Assembly (NCBI RefSeq): GCF_001429165.1
Contig: NZ_LMIR01000004.1
Coordinates: 1-64,000, forward strand
From: Agromyces sp. Root81
Lineage (GTDB): Bacteria; Actinomycetota; Actinomycetes; Actinomycetales; Microbacteriaceae
Direction of reading: 5' to 3'
Length of the DNA: 64,000 nt
The position numbers and the translations under genes were made by a program. Of the stretch, positions 11,006 to 20,579 are shown one piece after another; position 1 is the first letter of the stretch, and every line of letters begins with the position of its first letter. A model generated the notes under the pieces. The model was given only the letters and a program-made list of their open reading frames with translations. It was not told where the DNA came from and did no database searches.

Positions 11006-13546
11006 TCATTCGCGGATGGTGGCCCCGAAACGGTCGTTCGCGAGCGCGGCGCCCGCGAGCTTCGCCTCGCTCGCCTCCGCAGCGGTGAGCGTGCGGTCGT
11101 CGGCGCGGAACCTGAGCGCGAACGTCAGGCTCTTCGCCCCGGCGGGCACACCCTGACCGCGGTAGTCGTCGACGAGCGCGACGTGCTCGAGCAGTTCCCC
11201 GGCACCCTCGCGGATCGCGGCGGCCGCCTCGGCCGCGGCGACCTCGACGGGCACGATGAGCGAGAGGTCCTGCGTCGCGGCGGGCATCGTGTCGATCGTT
11301 TGCGCTTCGACGGTCGGCTCGGTCAGGGCGATGACCGCGTCGAGGTCGAGCTCGACGACCGCCACGACCCGCGGCAGGTCGGCATCGGCCGCAAGGGCCG
11401 GCAGCAGTTCGCCGGCGTAGCCGACGAGCGTGCCGTCGACGCGCAGTTCGGCCGTGCGGCCGGGATGCATCGCCTGGTGCGAACCCTGCGAGATGTCGAT
11501 GCGGGCACCGGTCGCGAGCTCGACCTGACGCACGACGTCGAGCGCGTCGGCGATGCCGGCGGCCACGGCGGGCTGACGCGGCTGCTTCGCCACGACATCG
11601 CCGACGATGAGCGCGCCGAGGTGGCGCGGCTGCGGCGGGATGCCGGCGTCGAGCGCTGCGAGCACCTCGTCGCTCGGCTTCTCGTTGCCGACGGGCAGCT
11701 CGAGCGAGCCGTAGGTGCGACCCGGCTCGGGCAGGAAGACCGTGCCGATCTCGAAGAGGTCGAGATCGGTGAGTCCGCGCGAGAGGTTGCGCCGTGCAGC
11801 ACCGATGAGGCCGGGGACGAGCGAGCGCCGCAGGAACGGCACCGTCTGGTCGAGGGCGTTCGCGATGCGCACGGAGACCACGGGCGCGCCGTCGGCGCTG
11901 CCGAACACGGCGTTGTCGGCCTCGGAGACGAACGGGAACGAGAGCACCTCGGTCGACCCGGCCGCCGCGAGCGTGTCGGCGGTGCGCCGACGCAGCCGCT
12001 GCGAGCGGGTGAGGCCGCGGCCGGGAGGCGCGACGGGCAGCACCGAGGGGATGCGGTCGTAGCCGATCAGGCGGGCGACCTCCTCAGAGAGCTCTTCGCG
12101 ACCGGTCAGGTCGGGGCGCCACGCGGGCGGCACGACGGAGAAGCCACCGTCGACGGCGGTGATCGCGCCGCCGATCTCGGCGAGTGCGTCGTGCACCTCG
12201 TCTTCGGTGTACTCGACACCGATGATCGACGAGACGAAGCCCTCGGGGAGGAAGATCGCCTCGCGCGCCGGAGCCGTCGAGATCAGGGAGCCCCCCGCAT
12301 CGGCGGTGCCGCCGGCGAGGTCGACCATGAGCTGGGCGACGCGCGACACGGCCGCGGCCGCGATCTCGGGGTCGACACCGCGCTCGTAGCGCTTGGCCGC
12401 CTCGCTCGGGAGCTTGTGGCGACGTGCGGTGCGCGCGATCGACACCGGGTCCCAGTTGGCAGCTTCGACGAGCACGTTGCGCGTCTCGTCGCCCATCTCG
12501 GTCTCGGCACCGCCCATGACGCCGCCGAGGCCGATCGGCCCGCGGTCGTCGGTGACGACGAGGTCCTCGACGTGGAGCGTGCGCTCCTTGCCGTCGAGTG
12601 TGGTGAACTTCTCGCCGGCCGTCGCGCGCCGCACGACGATGCCGCCGCGGAGCTGGTCGAGGTCGTAGCCGTGGATCGGCTGGCCGAGTTCGAGCATGAC
12701 GTAGTTGGTGATGTCGACGAGTACCGAGATCGAGCGGATGCCGGCGAGCTTCAGCCGCGCGATCATCCACGCCGGCGTCGGGCGGGCGGCGTCGACGTCG
12801 CGCACGATGCGCGTGGCGAAGACGGCGGAGCCGACCTTGCCGCGAATCGGAGCCGCGTCGTCGATCACGACGGAGAACACGGCGGCCGAGCCGGGTCCGG
12901 TGGGCACAGGCGCCGGCGCCGACTGCTCGACCGGGTCGCGGAAGCGCGCCCCCGTGGCGTGGGCGTACTCGCGCGCGACACCGCGGATCGAGAAGGCGTA
13001 GCCGCGGTCGGGCGTGACGTTGATCTCGATGGCGGCATCGTCGAGGCCGAGCAGCGCGATCGCGTCGGTGCCGACGGGCGCGTCGACGCCGAGGGTCGAG
13101 AGGCGCAGGATGCCGTCGTGGTCCTCGCCGAGGCCGAGCTCGCGCGCCGAGGCGATCATGCCGTCGGAGACGTGCCCGTAGGTCTTGCGGGCGGCGATCG
13201 GGAACGGACCGGGCAGCACGGCGCCCGGCAGCGTCACGACGACCTTGTCGCCCACGAAGAAGTTGCGGGCGCCGCAGACGATGCCGTGCACGGCTTCGCC
13301 GCCGTCGGCCGCCGTCTGTCCTTCAGGGGCGACGCGCACCTGGCACCAGCGGATGGTCTTGCCGTTGGACTGCGGCTCCTCGACGAACTCGAGCACCTCG
13401 CCCACGACGATCGGACCCTCGAGGTCGAACGTGTGCACGTCCTCCTCTTCGAGACCGACCTTGACGAGGGCGGCGTGCACGTCTTCGGGCGTCGTGCCCG
13501 GCACGAGTTCGACGTACTCGGCGAGCCAGCTCAGTGGAACCCGCAT
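11006..13546 (-). CDS. pheT: Phenylalanyl-tRNA synthetase beta subunit
   Basis: With PheS forms the (alpha-beta)2 enzyme that charges tRNA-Phe. The 846 residues have the usual domain order: short N-terminal PheT segment (MRVPLSWLAEYVEL), EMAP/tRNA-binding fold near 40-155, B3/4 (editing) near 210-380, B5 near 410-480, catalytic-like core and a C-terminal ferredoxin-fold anticodon-binding domain (ATQDLSLIVPVEV near 765). Three bases separate it from pheS. Full length for the family. Confidence 0.97.
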   Translation of the reverse strand: MRVPLSWLAEYVELVPGTTPEDVHAALVKVGLEEEDVHTFDLEGPIVVGEVLEFVEEPQSNGKTIRWCQVRVAPEGQTAADGGEAVHGIVCGARNFFVGDKVVVTLPGAVLPGPFPIAARKTYGHVSDGMIASARELGLGEDHDGILRLSTLGVDAPVGTDAIALLGLDDAAIEINVTPDRGYAFSIRGVAREYAHATGARFRDPVEQSAPAPVPTGPGSAAVFSVVIDDAAPIRGKVGSAVFATRIVRDVDAARPTPAWMIARLKLAGIRSISVLVDITNYVMLELGQPIHGYDLDQLRGGIVVRRATAGEKFTTLDGKERTLHVEDLVVTDDRGPIGLGGVMGGAETEMGDETRNVLVEAANWDPVSIARTARRHKLPSEAAKRYERGVDPEIAAAAVSRVAQLMVDLAGGTADAGGSLISTAPAREAIFLPEGFVSSIIGVEYTEDEVHDALAEIGGAITAVDGGFSVVPPAWRPDLTGREELSEEVARLIGYDRIPSVLPVAPPGRGLTRSQRLRRRTADTLAAAGSTEVLSFPFVSEADNAVFGSADGAPVVSVRIANALDQTVPFLRRSLVPGLIGAARRNLSRGLTDLDLFEIGTVFLPEPGRTYGSLELPVGNEKPSDEVLAALDAGIPPQPRHLGALIVGDVVAKQPRQPAVAAGIADALDVVRQVELATGARIDISQGSHQAMHPGRTAELRVDGTLVGYAGELLPALAADADLPRVVAVVELDLDAVIALTEPTVEAQTIDTMPAATQDLSLIVPVEVAAAEAAAAIREGAGELLEHVALVDDYRGQGVPAGAKSLTFALRFRADDRTLTAAEASEAKLAGAALANDRFGATIRE

Positions 13547-13549
13547 GTC

Positions 13550-14590
13550 TTAGACCACCATTCCGAACTGCTGGGAGAAGCGGATGTCTCCCTCGACCAT
13601 TTCGCGCATGTCCTGCACGTCGTTGCGGAGCATGAGCCCGCGCTCGATACCCATGCCGAAGGCGAACCCGGTGTAGACCTCGGGGTCGATGCCGGCGGCC
13701 TTCAGCACGTTGGGGTGCATCATGCCGCAGCCGCCCCACTCGATCCAGCGCGCGCCGCCCTTGAAGGTCGGGTGCCAGAAGTCGAGCTCGGCCGACGGCT
13801 CCGTGAAGGGGAAGAAGCTCGGGCGCAGGCGGATCTTCGCCTCGTCGCCGAAGATCGACTTCACGAAGTGATCGAGGGTGCCCCTGAGGTGCGCCATCGT
13901 GAGGCCCTTGTCGACGGCGACGCCCTCGAACTGCATGAAGACCGGCAGGTGCGTGGCATCGAACTCGTCGGTGCGGTACACGCGGCCCGGTGCGAGCACG
14001 TACAGCGGCAGCTCGCGCTCGAGCATCGAGCGGATCTGCACGGGGCTCGTGTGCGTGCGCAGCACGAGGTGCGACTCGGGCGGGTCGACGAAGAAGGTGT
14101 CCTGCATGGCGCGCGCCGGGTGGTCGGCGTCGAAGTTCAGCGCGTCGAAGTTGAACCACTCGCTCTCGACCTCCGGGCCTTCGGCGATCTCCCAGCCCAT
14201 GCCGGTGAAGACGTCGCACACCCGGTCCTGCAGGAGCGAGAGCGGATGCCGCGAGCCCGGCCGGTACCGCGAGGCGAGTGCCGTGACGTCCACCGTCTCG
14301 GCGGCGAGCTGCGCGGCGGCCTCGGCCTCGACGATCTCGGCCTCGCGCGCGGCGAACGCCTGGTTCACCCGGCCGCGTGCGCCGCCGACGAGCTTGCCGA
14401 GTGCGGCCTTCTGCTCGTTCGGGACGTTGCGCAGTTCGGCGTTCAGGAGCGCGAGGGCGGACTTGTCGCCGGTGTGCTCGGTGCGGACCTGTTTCAGCGC
14501 GGCGGAGTCGCCGGCCGACGCGATGGCCGCGAGGGCTGCGTCGACCGCCGCTTGGACGGCGCTCTCGGTGATTTCACGGGGCTCGGACAC
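13550..14590 (-). CDS. pheS: Phenylalanyl-tRNA synthetase alpha subunit
   Basis: Catalytic class II subunit, 346 residues. N-terminal ~95 residues are the coiled-coil tRNA-binding arm. Motif 2 region SHLVLRTHTSPVQIRSM and FQFEGV-like QFEGVAVDKGL, and motif 3 FAFGMGIERGLML near residue 315 are intact. GTG 14590 is used; TAGACT (14599-14604) lies 8 bases upstream with no ribosome binding site, suggesting a near-leaderless message. Starts the pheS-pheT unit after the end of gluD. Confidence 0.97.
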   Translation of the reverse strand: MSEPREITESAVQAAVDAALAAIASAGDSAALKQVRTEHTGDKSALALLNAELRNVPNEQKAALGKLVGGARGRVNQAFAAREAEIVEAEAAAQLAAETVDVTALASRYRPGSRHPLSLLQDRVCDVFTGMGWEIAEGPEVESEWFNFDALNFDADHPARAMQDTFFVDPPESHLVLRTHTSPVQIRSMLERELPLYVLAPGRVYRTDEFDATHLPVFMQFEGVAVDKGLTMAHLRGTLDHFVKSIFGDEAKIRLRPSFFPFTEPSAELDFWHPTFKGGARWIEWGGCGMMHPNVLKAAGIDPEVYTGFAFGMGIERGLMLRNDVQDMREMVEGDIRFSQQFGMVV

Positions 14591-14616
14591 GAAGACCGAG
14601 TCTAGTCGTCCCCGGT

Positions 14617-14634
14617 GCCGAGCTCGGGCTCGGC
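14617..14634. terminator. Short hairpin between gluD and pheS
   Basis: GCCGAG and CTCGGC arms (6 bp, perfect) around a 6-base loop, 17 bases past the gluD stop. No U-tract. Possible end of the gluABCD transcript. Confidence 0.35.
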
Positions 14635-14650
14635 GGGCATTCCCACTGCG

Positions 14651-15589
14651 TCAGAGGCTGCCCGGCTGCACGTACGACTGCTTCGCCGCTGCAGACGCCT
14701 GCACGACGAGCAGACCCTGAGTGGGGTCGACCGGCTGGCCGCCCTTCGGGCCACGCCGCCCGCCCCCGCCACTCGCCGTGCGCCGTGAGAGCCAGCGCGC
14801 GAACCACGACAGCGAGAGGTTGATGACGAGGTAGACGACCAGCGTCACGAAGAAGAGCGAGAAGAGGTAGCGGTTGCCGTAGAACGCCGAGAGGTTGTAC
14901 ATCGTCGTGCGGATGAGCTCGTTGTACCCGACGATGAAGCCGAGCGCCGTGTCCTTCAGCAGCACGACCAGCTGCGCGACGATGATCGGCAGCATCTGCC
15001 GGAACGCCTGCGGGAACTCGATGAGCATCTTGGACTGCATCTCACGCATGCCGACGCTCAACGCGGCTTCACGCTGGCCCCGGGGCAGCGACGCGAGGCC
15101 GGCTCGCAGCGCCTCGCCGATGATCGCACCGTTGTACAACGCGAGCGCGCTGACGACGGCCCAGTACTGTCCGGTCGAGGCGACCAACAGGATGAAGAGC
15201 ATCATGAGCAGCACCGGCATGCCCCGGATGAATTCGAGCAGCACGGCGGTCGGCACACGCACCCAGGCGATCGTCGAGCTGCGCAGCAGGGAGAACACGA
15301 CGCCGAGGATGAGTGCGAGCACCGCGGCGACCGCCGCCGCCTGCAGCGTTCGGGTGATGCCCCCGACGATCGCGCCCCACACCGCCGGATTCGCGTAGAT
15401 GTCCCAACGCGTCGGATCGAACTGTCCGGGAAGGACGAGGCCGCCCGACGCCTCGCGCGGTGCGGCGAGCATGCTGATGACCCAGACGAGGCCGCCGAGC
15501 ACCAGGACTCCGGCGATGATCGAGATGATGAGCGAGCGGCGGCGGGCCCGAGGTCCGGGCGCGTCGAACAGGACGTTGGCTCCGGTCAT
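14651..15589 (-). CDS. gluD: Glutamate-type ABC transporter permease (GluD)
   Basis: Second membrane subunit of a polar amino-acid importer, 312 residues. It has an N-terminal membrane segment (LIISIIAGVLVLGGLVWVIS, about 20-40), then a HisMQ-type permease core with several membrane segments. The EAA-type contact loop with the ATPase is seen as EALRAGLASLPRGQREAALS near residue 165. A Gly/Arg-rich C-terminal tail follows. ATG 15589 overlaps the gluC stop (ATGA). Substrate assignment to glutamate rests on resemblance to actinobacterial gluABCD and is an inference. Confidence 0.9.
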   Translation of the reverse strand: MTGANVLFDAPGPRARRRSLIISIIAGVLVLGGLVWVISMLAAPREASGGLVLPGQFDPTRWDIYANPAVWGAIVGGITRTLQAAAVAAVLALILGVVFSLLRSSTIAWVRVPTAVLLEFIRGMPVLLMMLFILLVASTGQYWAVVSALALYNGAIIGEALRAGLASLPRGQREAALSVGMREMQSKMLIEFPQAFRQMLPIIVAQLVVLLKDTALGFIVGYNELIRTTMYNLSAFYGNRYLFSLFFVTLVVYLVINLSLSWFARWLSRRTASGGGGRRGPKGGQPVDPTQGLLVVQASAAAKQSYVQPGSL

Positions 15590-16233
15590 CGCGCGACCAC
15601 CCACTTCTTCTCGAGCTGCACGGCGAGGAGGCCGAGCGGAATGGTGATGGCGAGGTAGAACATCGCGACGCCGACGAGGATGGCGATGACCGCGTCGCCG
15701 TTCGCGTTCGCGAGTTCCTTGCCGATCGTGAAGAGCTCGGCGACGAAGAAGCCGCCCGCGACCGACGTGTTCTTCGTGAGGGCGATGAAGACGTTGATCA
15801 GCGGGGGCACCGTCATGCGGAACGCCTGCGGCAGGATGATGAGCCCGACCGACTGGGAGAATCCGAATCCGAGGCTGCGGGCGGCCTCGGCCTGCCCCAC
15901 CGGTACGCCGTTGATGCCGGATCGCAGTGCTTCGGCGACGAACGGCGACGTGTAATAGGAGAGCCCGATGATCGCGAGGATCATGTAGTCGAGGTCGACC
16001 CCGAAGTACGGGAGGATGAACGCGCAGAAGAACAGCACCAGCGTCAGCGGCGTGTTCCGCGCGAGTTCGGTGTAGGCGGTCGCGAACCAACGCAGCGAGG
16101 CGATCGGCGAGATCCGCATGGCGGCGACGATCGTGCCGAACAGCAGCGAGAGCAATCCCGAGGCGGCCAGCAGCGTCAGCGTCTTGCTGAATCCGTCGAG
16201 GTACCTCGGAAGATTGTCGATGACGACGTCCAC
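15586..16233 (-). CDS. gluC: Glutamate-type ABC transporter permease (GluC)
   Basis: First permease of the importer, 215 residues with about five membrane segments (for example near 20-42, 60-85, 190-210). The EAA loop reads EALRSGINGVPVGQAEAARS near residue 110. GTG 16233 (VDVVIDNLPRYLDGFSKTL) is chosen: AGGGA lies seven bases upstream and the longer in-frame extension is not family-like. It follows gluB by 66 bases and overlaps gluD by 4. Confidence 0.9.
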   Translation of the reverse strand: MDVVIDNLPRYLDGFSKTLTLLAASGLLSLLFGTIVAAMRISPIASLRWFATAYTELARNTPLTLVLFFCAFILPYFGVDLDYMILAIIGLSYYTSPFVAEALRSGINGVPVGQAEAARSLGFGFSQSVGLIILPQAFRMTVPPLINVFIALTKNTSVAGGFFVAELFTIGKELANANGDAVIAILVGVAMFYLAITIPLGLLAVQLEKKWVVAR

Positions 16234-16299
16234 GCACGTCCCTTCGTCGTTCGGTGGAGACGGACGCGGTCCGGGCGGATCGCCCGGACCGCGCACCGA

Positions 16300-17169
16300 T
16301 CAGTAGCGGTCGACTGCCGGCGGCTCGACGTAGGGAAGCACGGCGCCGGCCGTGGAGTTCCACGCCTCCTCGTAGCGGCCGTCCTCGTACGCCTCTTCGA
16401 GCACGTCGTTGATCCAGTCACGGAACTCGGTGTCCTCGAGCGCGAGCCCGATACCGTACGGCTCCTCGGTGAACGGCTCTCCGACGACCTTGAACTCGCC
16501 TTCGTTCTGGGCCGCGAGACCCGCGAGGATGACGTTGTCGGTCGACACCGCGACGACCTGCCCGCTGCGCAGCGGCTCGAGGCAGTTCGAGTAGGTGTCG
16601 GTGAGGAACGGAACCGCACCGATCTCGGTGAGCTTCGCGGCCGGGGTCGAACCCGTCACGGAGCAGACCGGCTGACCGACGAGGTCTTCCTCGCTCTTGA
16701 TGTCGTCGTTGTCGGCGAGCACGAGGATCGACTGACCGGCCATGTAGTACGGGCCGGCGAAGGAGACGACTTCCTTGCGCTTGTCGTTGATCGTGTAGGT
16801 GGCGACGACGAAGTCGACCTCGCCGTTCTGGATGAACGGCTCCCGGTTCGCTGAGACCGTCTCGACCCACTCGATGTTCTCTTCATCGATGCCGAGTTCG
16901 CTCGCGATGATCTTCGCGATCTCGACGTCGAACCCGACTGGGCTGTTGGTGTTCGGGTCGAGCAGGCCGAAGAGCGGCTGGTCGAACTTCGTGCCGATCG
17001 TGACCTCGCCCGCCTCGGCGAGCGTCGCCATCGTGGTGCCGGCCTCGAACGTGGGGGCGGGCTCGGCCGAGGGCTCCTCCGCACCGCCACCGTCACCGCC
17101 GGCGCAACCGGCAAGTGCGAGCGCCGACACCGCGGCCGCCGCGACGAGTGCGATTCTCATGCGTTTCAT
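16300..17169 (-). CDS. gluB: Glutamate-binding lipoprotein (GluB)
   Basis: Extracellular substrate-binding protein of the importer, 289 residues. It begins with a lipoprotein signal: basic MKRMR, hydrophobic stretch, and the lipobox LAGC with Cys at residue 21, followed by an acidic/Gly linker. The family 3 solute-binding fold follows (GTKFDQPLFGLLDP, GFDVEIAKIIASELG, FVVATYTINDKRKEVVSFAG). A good Shine-Dalgarno (GGAGAAGAGG) precedes ATG 17169. Lies between gluA and gluC in one leftward operon. Confidence 0.93.
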   Translation of the reverse strand: MKRMRIALVAAAAVSALALAGCAGGDGGGAEEPSAEPAPTFEAGTTMATLAEAGEVTIGTKFDQPLFGLLDPNTNSPVGFDVEIAKIIASELGIDEENIEWVETVSANREPFIQNGEVDFVVATYTINDKRKEVVSFAGPYYMAGQSILVLADNDDIKSEEDLVGQPVCSVTGSTPAAKLTEIGAVPFLTDTYSNCLEPLRSGQVVAVSTDNVILAGLAAQNEGEFKVVGEPFTEEPYGIGLALEDTEFRDWINDVLEEAYEDGRYEEAWNSTAGAVLPYVEPPAVDRY

Positions 17170-17223
17170 GTCTCTGCCTCTTCTCCTGTGTGGTGGTTCC
17201 TCGCCGCTCGTGGCAGCGCAGGT

Positions 17224-18012
17224 CTAGTGCTCGAGGATCTTCGAGAGGAAGTCCTTCGCACGGTCGGTCTGCGGGTTGTCGAAGAACTCGGCGGGTGCGG
17301 CCTCTTCGACGATCTTCCCGTCGGCCATGAAGAGCACCCGGTCGGCCGCCTTGCGGGCGAAGCCCATCTCGTGCGTGACGACGATCATCGTCATGCCGTC
17401 CTTCGCGAGGCCGACCATGACGTCGAGCACCTCGTTGATCATCTCGGGGTCGAGGGCGCTCGTCGGCTCGTCGAGGAGGATGAGCTTCGGGTTCATGGCG
17501 AGCGATCGCGCGATCGCGACGCGCTGCTGCTGACCGCCCGAGAGCTGGGCCGGCATCTTGTTCGCCTGGTTCGCCACGCCGACCCGCTCGAGCAGCTCCA
17601 TCGCCTTCGACTCGGCGTCTTTGCGCGACATCCGCTTCACCCGGATCGGCGCGATCGTGATGTTCTCGAGCACGGTCTTGTGCGCGAACAGGTTGAACGA
17701 CTGGAAGACCATGCCGACGTCGGCGCGAAGCTTCGCGAGCGCGGCACCCTCTTCGGGCAGCCGCTCGCCGTCGATCGAGATCGTGCCCGAGTCGATGGTC
17801 TCGAGCCGGTTGATCGCTCGGCAGAGCGTGGACTTGCCCGAGCCGCTCGGACCGATGACGACGACGACCTCGCCGCGGTTCACGACCGTGTTGATGTCGT
17901 TGAGCACGTGCAGCTCGCCGAAGTGCTTCTCGACGTGGTCGATGACCACGAGCGGCTCGCCGCGACGCACCGAGATGTTCGAGGTCGGCGGGGCAGGCTG
18001 CGTTGGCTCCAT
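17224..18012 (-). CDS. gluA: Glutamate-type ABC transporter ATPase (GluA)
   Basis: ATP-hydrolysing subunit, 262 residues. Walker A GPSGSGKST near residue 55, Q-loop VFQSFNLFAHKTVLENI, signature LSGGQQQRVAIARSLA near 155, Walker B LILLDEPTSALDPE, and the switch His in VVTHEMGFA. First gene of gluABCD. ATG 18012 is favoured over TTG 18021 because a promoter (18020-18049) places the transcript start at or next to this ATG. Confidence 0.95.
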   Translation of the reverse strand: MEPTQPAPPTSNISVRRGEPLVVIDHVEKHFGELHVLNDINTVVNRGEVVVVIGPSGSGKSTLCRAINRLETIDSGTISIDGERLPEEGAALAKLRADVGMVFQSFNLFAHKTVLENITIAPIRVKRMSRKDAESKAMELLERVGVANQANKMPAQLSGGQQQRVAIARSLAMNPKLILLDEPTSALDPEMINEVLDVMVGLAKDGMTMIVVTHEMGFARKAADRVLFMADGKIVEEAAPAEFFDNPQTDRAKDFLSKILEH

Positions 18013-18019
18013 AACCCCC

Positions 18020-18049
18020 AAGTTAGGGCCAGCAACGGCCGGGCGACAA
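18020..18049 (-). promoter_or_regulatory. gluABCD promoter, leaderless
   Basis: -35 TTGTCG (18044-18049), 18-bp spacer, -10 TAACTT (18020-18025). The -10 ends 7 bases before ATG 18012, so the mRNA should start at the codon. Confidence 0.65.
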
Positions 18050-18068
18050 GGAGTTGGGCAGTGGTTAC

Positions 18069-18881
18069 CTAACCGTGATCAGCAGTGCGCTGGGCGAAGG
18101 CGCTCTCGTACAGGCAGACGGATGCCGCGGTCGCGAGGTTCATCGACTCCGCATGCCCGTAGATCGGCACCGTGACGACCCGGTCGGCGAGCTCGAGCTG
18201 CTCGTCGGGCAGGCCCCGCGCCTCGTTGCCGAACAGCCATGCCGTCGGCCCGGCGAGCACGCCGTCGTTGCGGGCGGACAGCAGGTCGTCGCCCTTCACG
18301 TCGGCCGCGAGCACGGTGAGGCCGGCGGCGCGGGCGCGCACGAGCACGTCCTCGAGTTCTGCGCCGATGGCGACGGGGAGGTGGAAGATCGACCCCGTCG
18401 AGGAGCGGACGACCTTCGGGTTGTAGAGGTCGACGGTGCGACCGGTGAAGATGACCGCGTCGGCGCCCGCTGCATCGGCGGCGCGCACGATGGTGCCGGC
18501 GTTGCCGGGGTCGCGCACCTCTTCGAGGATGGCGACGAGCTTCGGCTTCGCGGCGAACACGTCTTTCACCGCGGTCGGGAACTGGCGGCAGATCGCGATG
18601 AAGCCCTGCGGCGTCACGGTGTCGGCCATCGAGTCGAGCACCTCTTCGGTGACGTATTCGATTTCGACGTCGGCCGAGGCGGCGGCCTCGACGATCTCGG
18701 CGTGCCGCTCGAGGGCGGTCGGCGTCGCGAACAGCTCGACGACGAGCTGAGGGCGGAAGGTCAGCGCCTCGGCGACGGCCTGCGGGCCTTCGAGCAGGAA
18801 CAGCCCGCTGTCGACACGTGCCGCCTTCTTGGCGAGCTTCGCAACGGCGCGGACACGCGGCGAACGGGGATTCTCGAGCAT
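18069..18881 (-). CDS. TrmH/SpoU-family RNA 2'-O-methyltransferase
   Basis: 270 residues; methylates a ribose 2'-OH of rRNA or tRNA using SAM. The C-terminal SPOUT knot carries the three family motifs: [20 protein letters not shown] near residue 120, [12 protein letters not shown] near 215 and [19 protein letters not shown] near 240. The N-terminal ~100 residues match the SpoU substrate-binding domain. The exact RNA target cannot be told. It follows rplT, a common neighbourhood. TAGACT (18888-18893) is 6 bases before ATG, a leaderless arrangement. Confidence 0.9.
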   Translation of the reverse strand: MLENPRSPRVRAVAKLAKKAARVDSGLFLLEGPQAVAEALTFRPQLVVELFATPTALERHAEIVEAAASADVEIEYVTEEVLDSMADTVTPQGFIAICRQFPTAVKDVFAAKPKLVAILEEVRDPGNAGTIVRAADAAGADAVIFTGRTVDLYNPKVVRSSTGSIFHLPVAIGAELEDVLVRARAAGLTVLAADVKGDDLLSARNDGVLAGPTAWLFGNEARGLPDEQLELADRVVTVPIYGHAESMNLATAASVCLYESAFAQRTADHG

Positions 18882-18887
18882 GGTCCC

Positions 18888-18893
18888 AGTCTA
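18888..18893 (-). promoter_or_regulatory. -10 box of the SpoU methyltransferase gene, leaderless type
   Basis: TAGACT, 6 bases before ATG 18881. Lies just past the rplT terminator hairpin. Confidence 0.5.
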
Positions 18894-18906
18894 TTGCCGG
18901 GATGCG

Positions 18907-18956
18907 GAACGGCCCGGCACGCCCCGCTCGTTCGAGCAGAGGGTGCCGGGCCGTTC
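18907..18956 (-). terminator. Hairpin terminator after infC-rpmI-rplT
   Basis: Arms GAACGGCCCGGCAC and GTGCCGGGCCGTTC are perfect over 14 bp, and the loop contains its own palindrome GCTCG-TT-CGAGC. No U-tract follows, as is common in high-GC actinobacteria. The outer stem starts with the same GAACGGCCCG as the hairpin at 55166-55193. Confidence 0.75.
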
Positions 18957-18980
18957 GAAGCTGAAGTCGCTGCTGACGCG

Positions 18981-19063
18981 GCGGTCTTCGGAGCCGAGGT
19001 GTCGGCTGCCGAAGAATGCAGCGCCTTCTTACGCTGCGGTCTTCGGAGCCGAGGTGTCGGCTG
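18981..19063. repeat. Duplicated 3' end of rplT
   Basis: GCGGTCTTCGGAGCCGAGGT followed by GTCGGCTG occurs at 18981-19008 and 19036-19063 (28 bp, one internal difference, 55-bp period). The second copy is the coding end of rplT ([10 protein letters not shown]); the first lies past its stop codon and would encode the same tail in another frame, so the gene end has been tandemly duplicated. Confidence 0.8.
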
Positions 19064-19415
19064 GGAGGGCCTTCTTGGCCGACTCGACGAGCGCGGCGAA
19101 CGTCGCGGGCTCGTTGACCGCGAGGTCGGCGAGGATGCGACGGTCGACCTCGATGCCTGCAAGGCCGAGGCCCTGGATCAGGCGGTTGTACGTGAGGCCG
19201 TTCGCGCGCGACGCGGCGTTGATGCGCTGGATCCAGAGACGACGGAAGTCGCCCTTCTTCTGGCGGCGGTCGCGGTACGCGTAGACGAGGGAGTGGGTGA
19301 CCTGCTCCTTGGCCTTGCGGTACAGACGCGAACGCTGGCCGCGGTAACCCTCGGCGCGCTCAAGGATGACCCGGCGCTTCTTGTGGGCGTTGACCGCCCT
19401 CTTCACTCTTGCCAT
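19029..19415 (-). CDS. rplT: Ribosomal protein L20
   Basis: Large-subunit assembly protein, 128 residues. Typical start [20 protein letters not shown] and core [32 protein letters not shown]. The last ~15 residues ([12 protein letters not shown]) are an Ala/Pro tail beyond the usual L20 end; its coding sequence is duplicated downstream (18981-19063), so the tail length may have changed recently. Third gene of infC-rpmI-rplT. Confidence 0.98.
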   Translation of the reverse strand: MARVKRAVNAHKKRRVILERAEGYRGQRSRLYRKAKEQVTHSLVYAYRDRRQKKGDFRRLWIQRINAASRANGLTYNRLIQGLGLAGIEVDRRILADLAVNEPATFAALVESAKKALPADTSAPKTAA

Positions 19416-19447
19416 GACTCTGTTTCTTCCTTAACGGGTCTCGCGGC

Positions 19448-19642
19448 TCAGTGGCCGAGAAGCTTCTTGATGACCTTGGCGTCGGGGGCCGACACGACCT
19501 TGTCCTGGTTCAGACGGGCCTTGCGCTTCGAGGACTTGACCTCGAGGTTGTGGCGCATACCGGCCTGCTGCTTCTTGATCTTGCCGCTTCCGGTGATCTT
19601 GAAGCGCTTCTTGGACCCGGAGTGGGTCTTCTGCTTCGGCAT
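19448..19642 (-). CDS. rpmI: Ribosomal protein L35
   Basis: 64-residue basic protein of the 50S subunit with the family pattern [20 protein letters not shown], a KKQQAGMRH stretch and the C-terminal VIKKLLGH. Complete. Sits 32 bases before rplT and 53 bases after infC in the standard order. Confidence 0.98.
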   Translation of the reverse strand: MPKQKTHSGSKKRFKITGSGKIKKQQAGMRHNLEVKSSKRKARLNQDKVVSAPDAKVIKKLLGH

Positions 19643-19695
19643 CTCGTATTTCTCCTTGGTTCTGCCGTCACGAGTGACGGACGGGGATGTTTGGC

Positions 19696-20316
<621 letters not shown>

Positions 20317-20559
20317 GCGTGTTCTCCTCTACTCAAGCTGTTTCGCTCTGTCGGAAGGCGGTTGCCGCCCGACGACGAAAGGAGAAATTCACGCATCCGC
20401 GCACGGAATCCCACCGTGCATCTCATGCGGCACCCTACCTACTCTCACGTCTTGCGACAGGAGAGCGGAGTGCAATCGACCCGGTAACCTTGATGAAGCG
20501 GTATGCGCGGGTGGGAGAATCTCCACTTTCGTACCGGGGTGAAGCCCCGGAGCCCGAAG
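20317..20559 (-). promoter_or_regulatory. Long 5' leader of infC
   Basis: About 240 nt between the infC start and its likely promoter. It can form GGCGG-CAA-CCGCC flanked by GTCG/CGAC (near 20350-20380) and CCGGGG-CTTCA-CCCCGG (20535-20551). Leaders of infC operons are often regulatory, but I do not recognise a described actinobacterial family here. Confidence 0.45.
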
Positions 20560-20566
20560 TAGTCTA
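20560..20566. promoter_or_regulatory. Overlapping divergent -10 boxes, infC and DUF1844 gene
   Basis: TAGTCT on the plus strand (20560-20565) and TAGACT on the minus strand (20561-20566) share the same 7 bases. One would serve the DUF1844 gene, the other infC. Polymerase at one would exclude the other. Confidence 0.4.
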
Positions 20567-20579
20567 GCAGAGGAAGTCC

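Noticed and set aside
10856..14605. Open frame of >1200 codons on the plus strand opposite pheS-pheT
   Set aside because: Antisense shadow of GC-rich coding DNA: Arg/Glu/Asp/His-rich, no family resemblance, and pheS/pheT are certain.
14591..14650. Phe-rich leader peptide before pheS
   Set aside because: The gap is 60 bp and no Phe-rich open frame exists in it.
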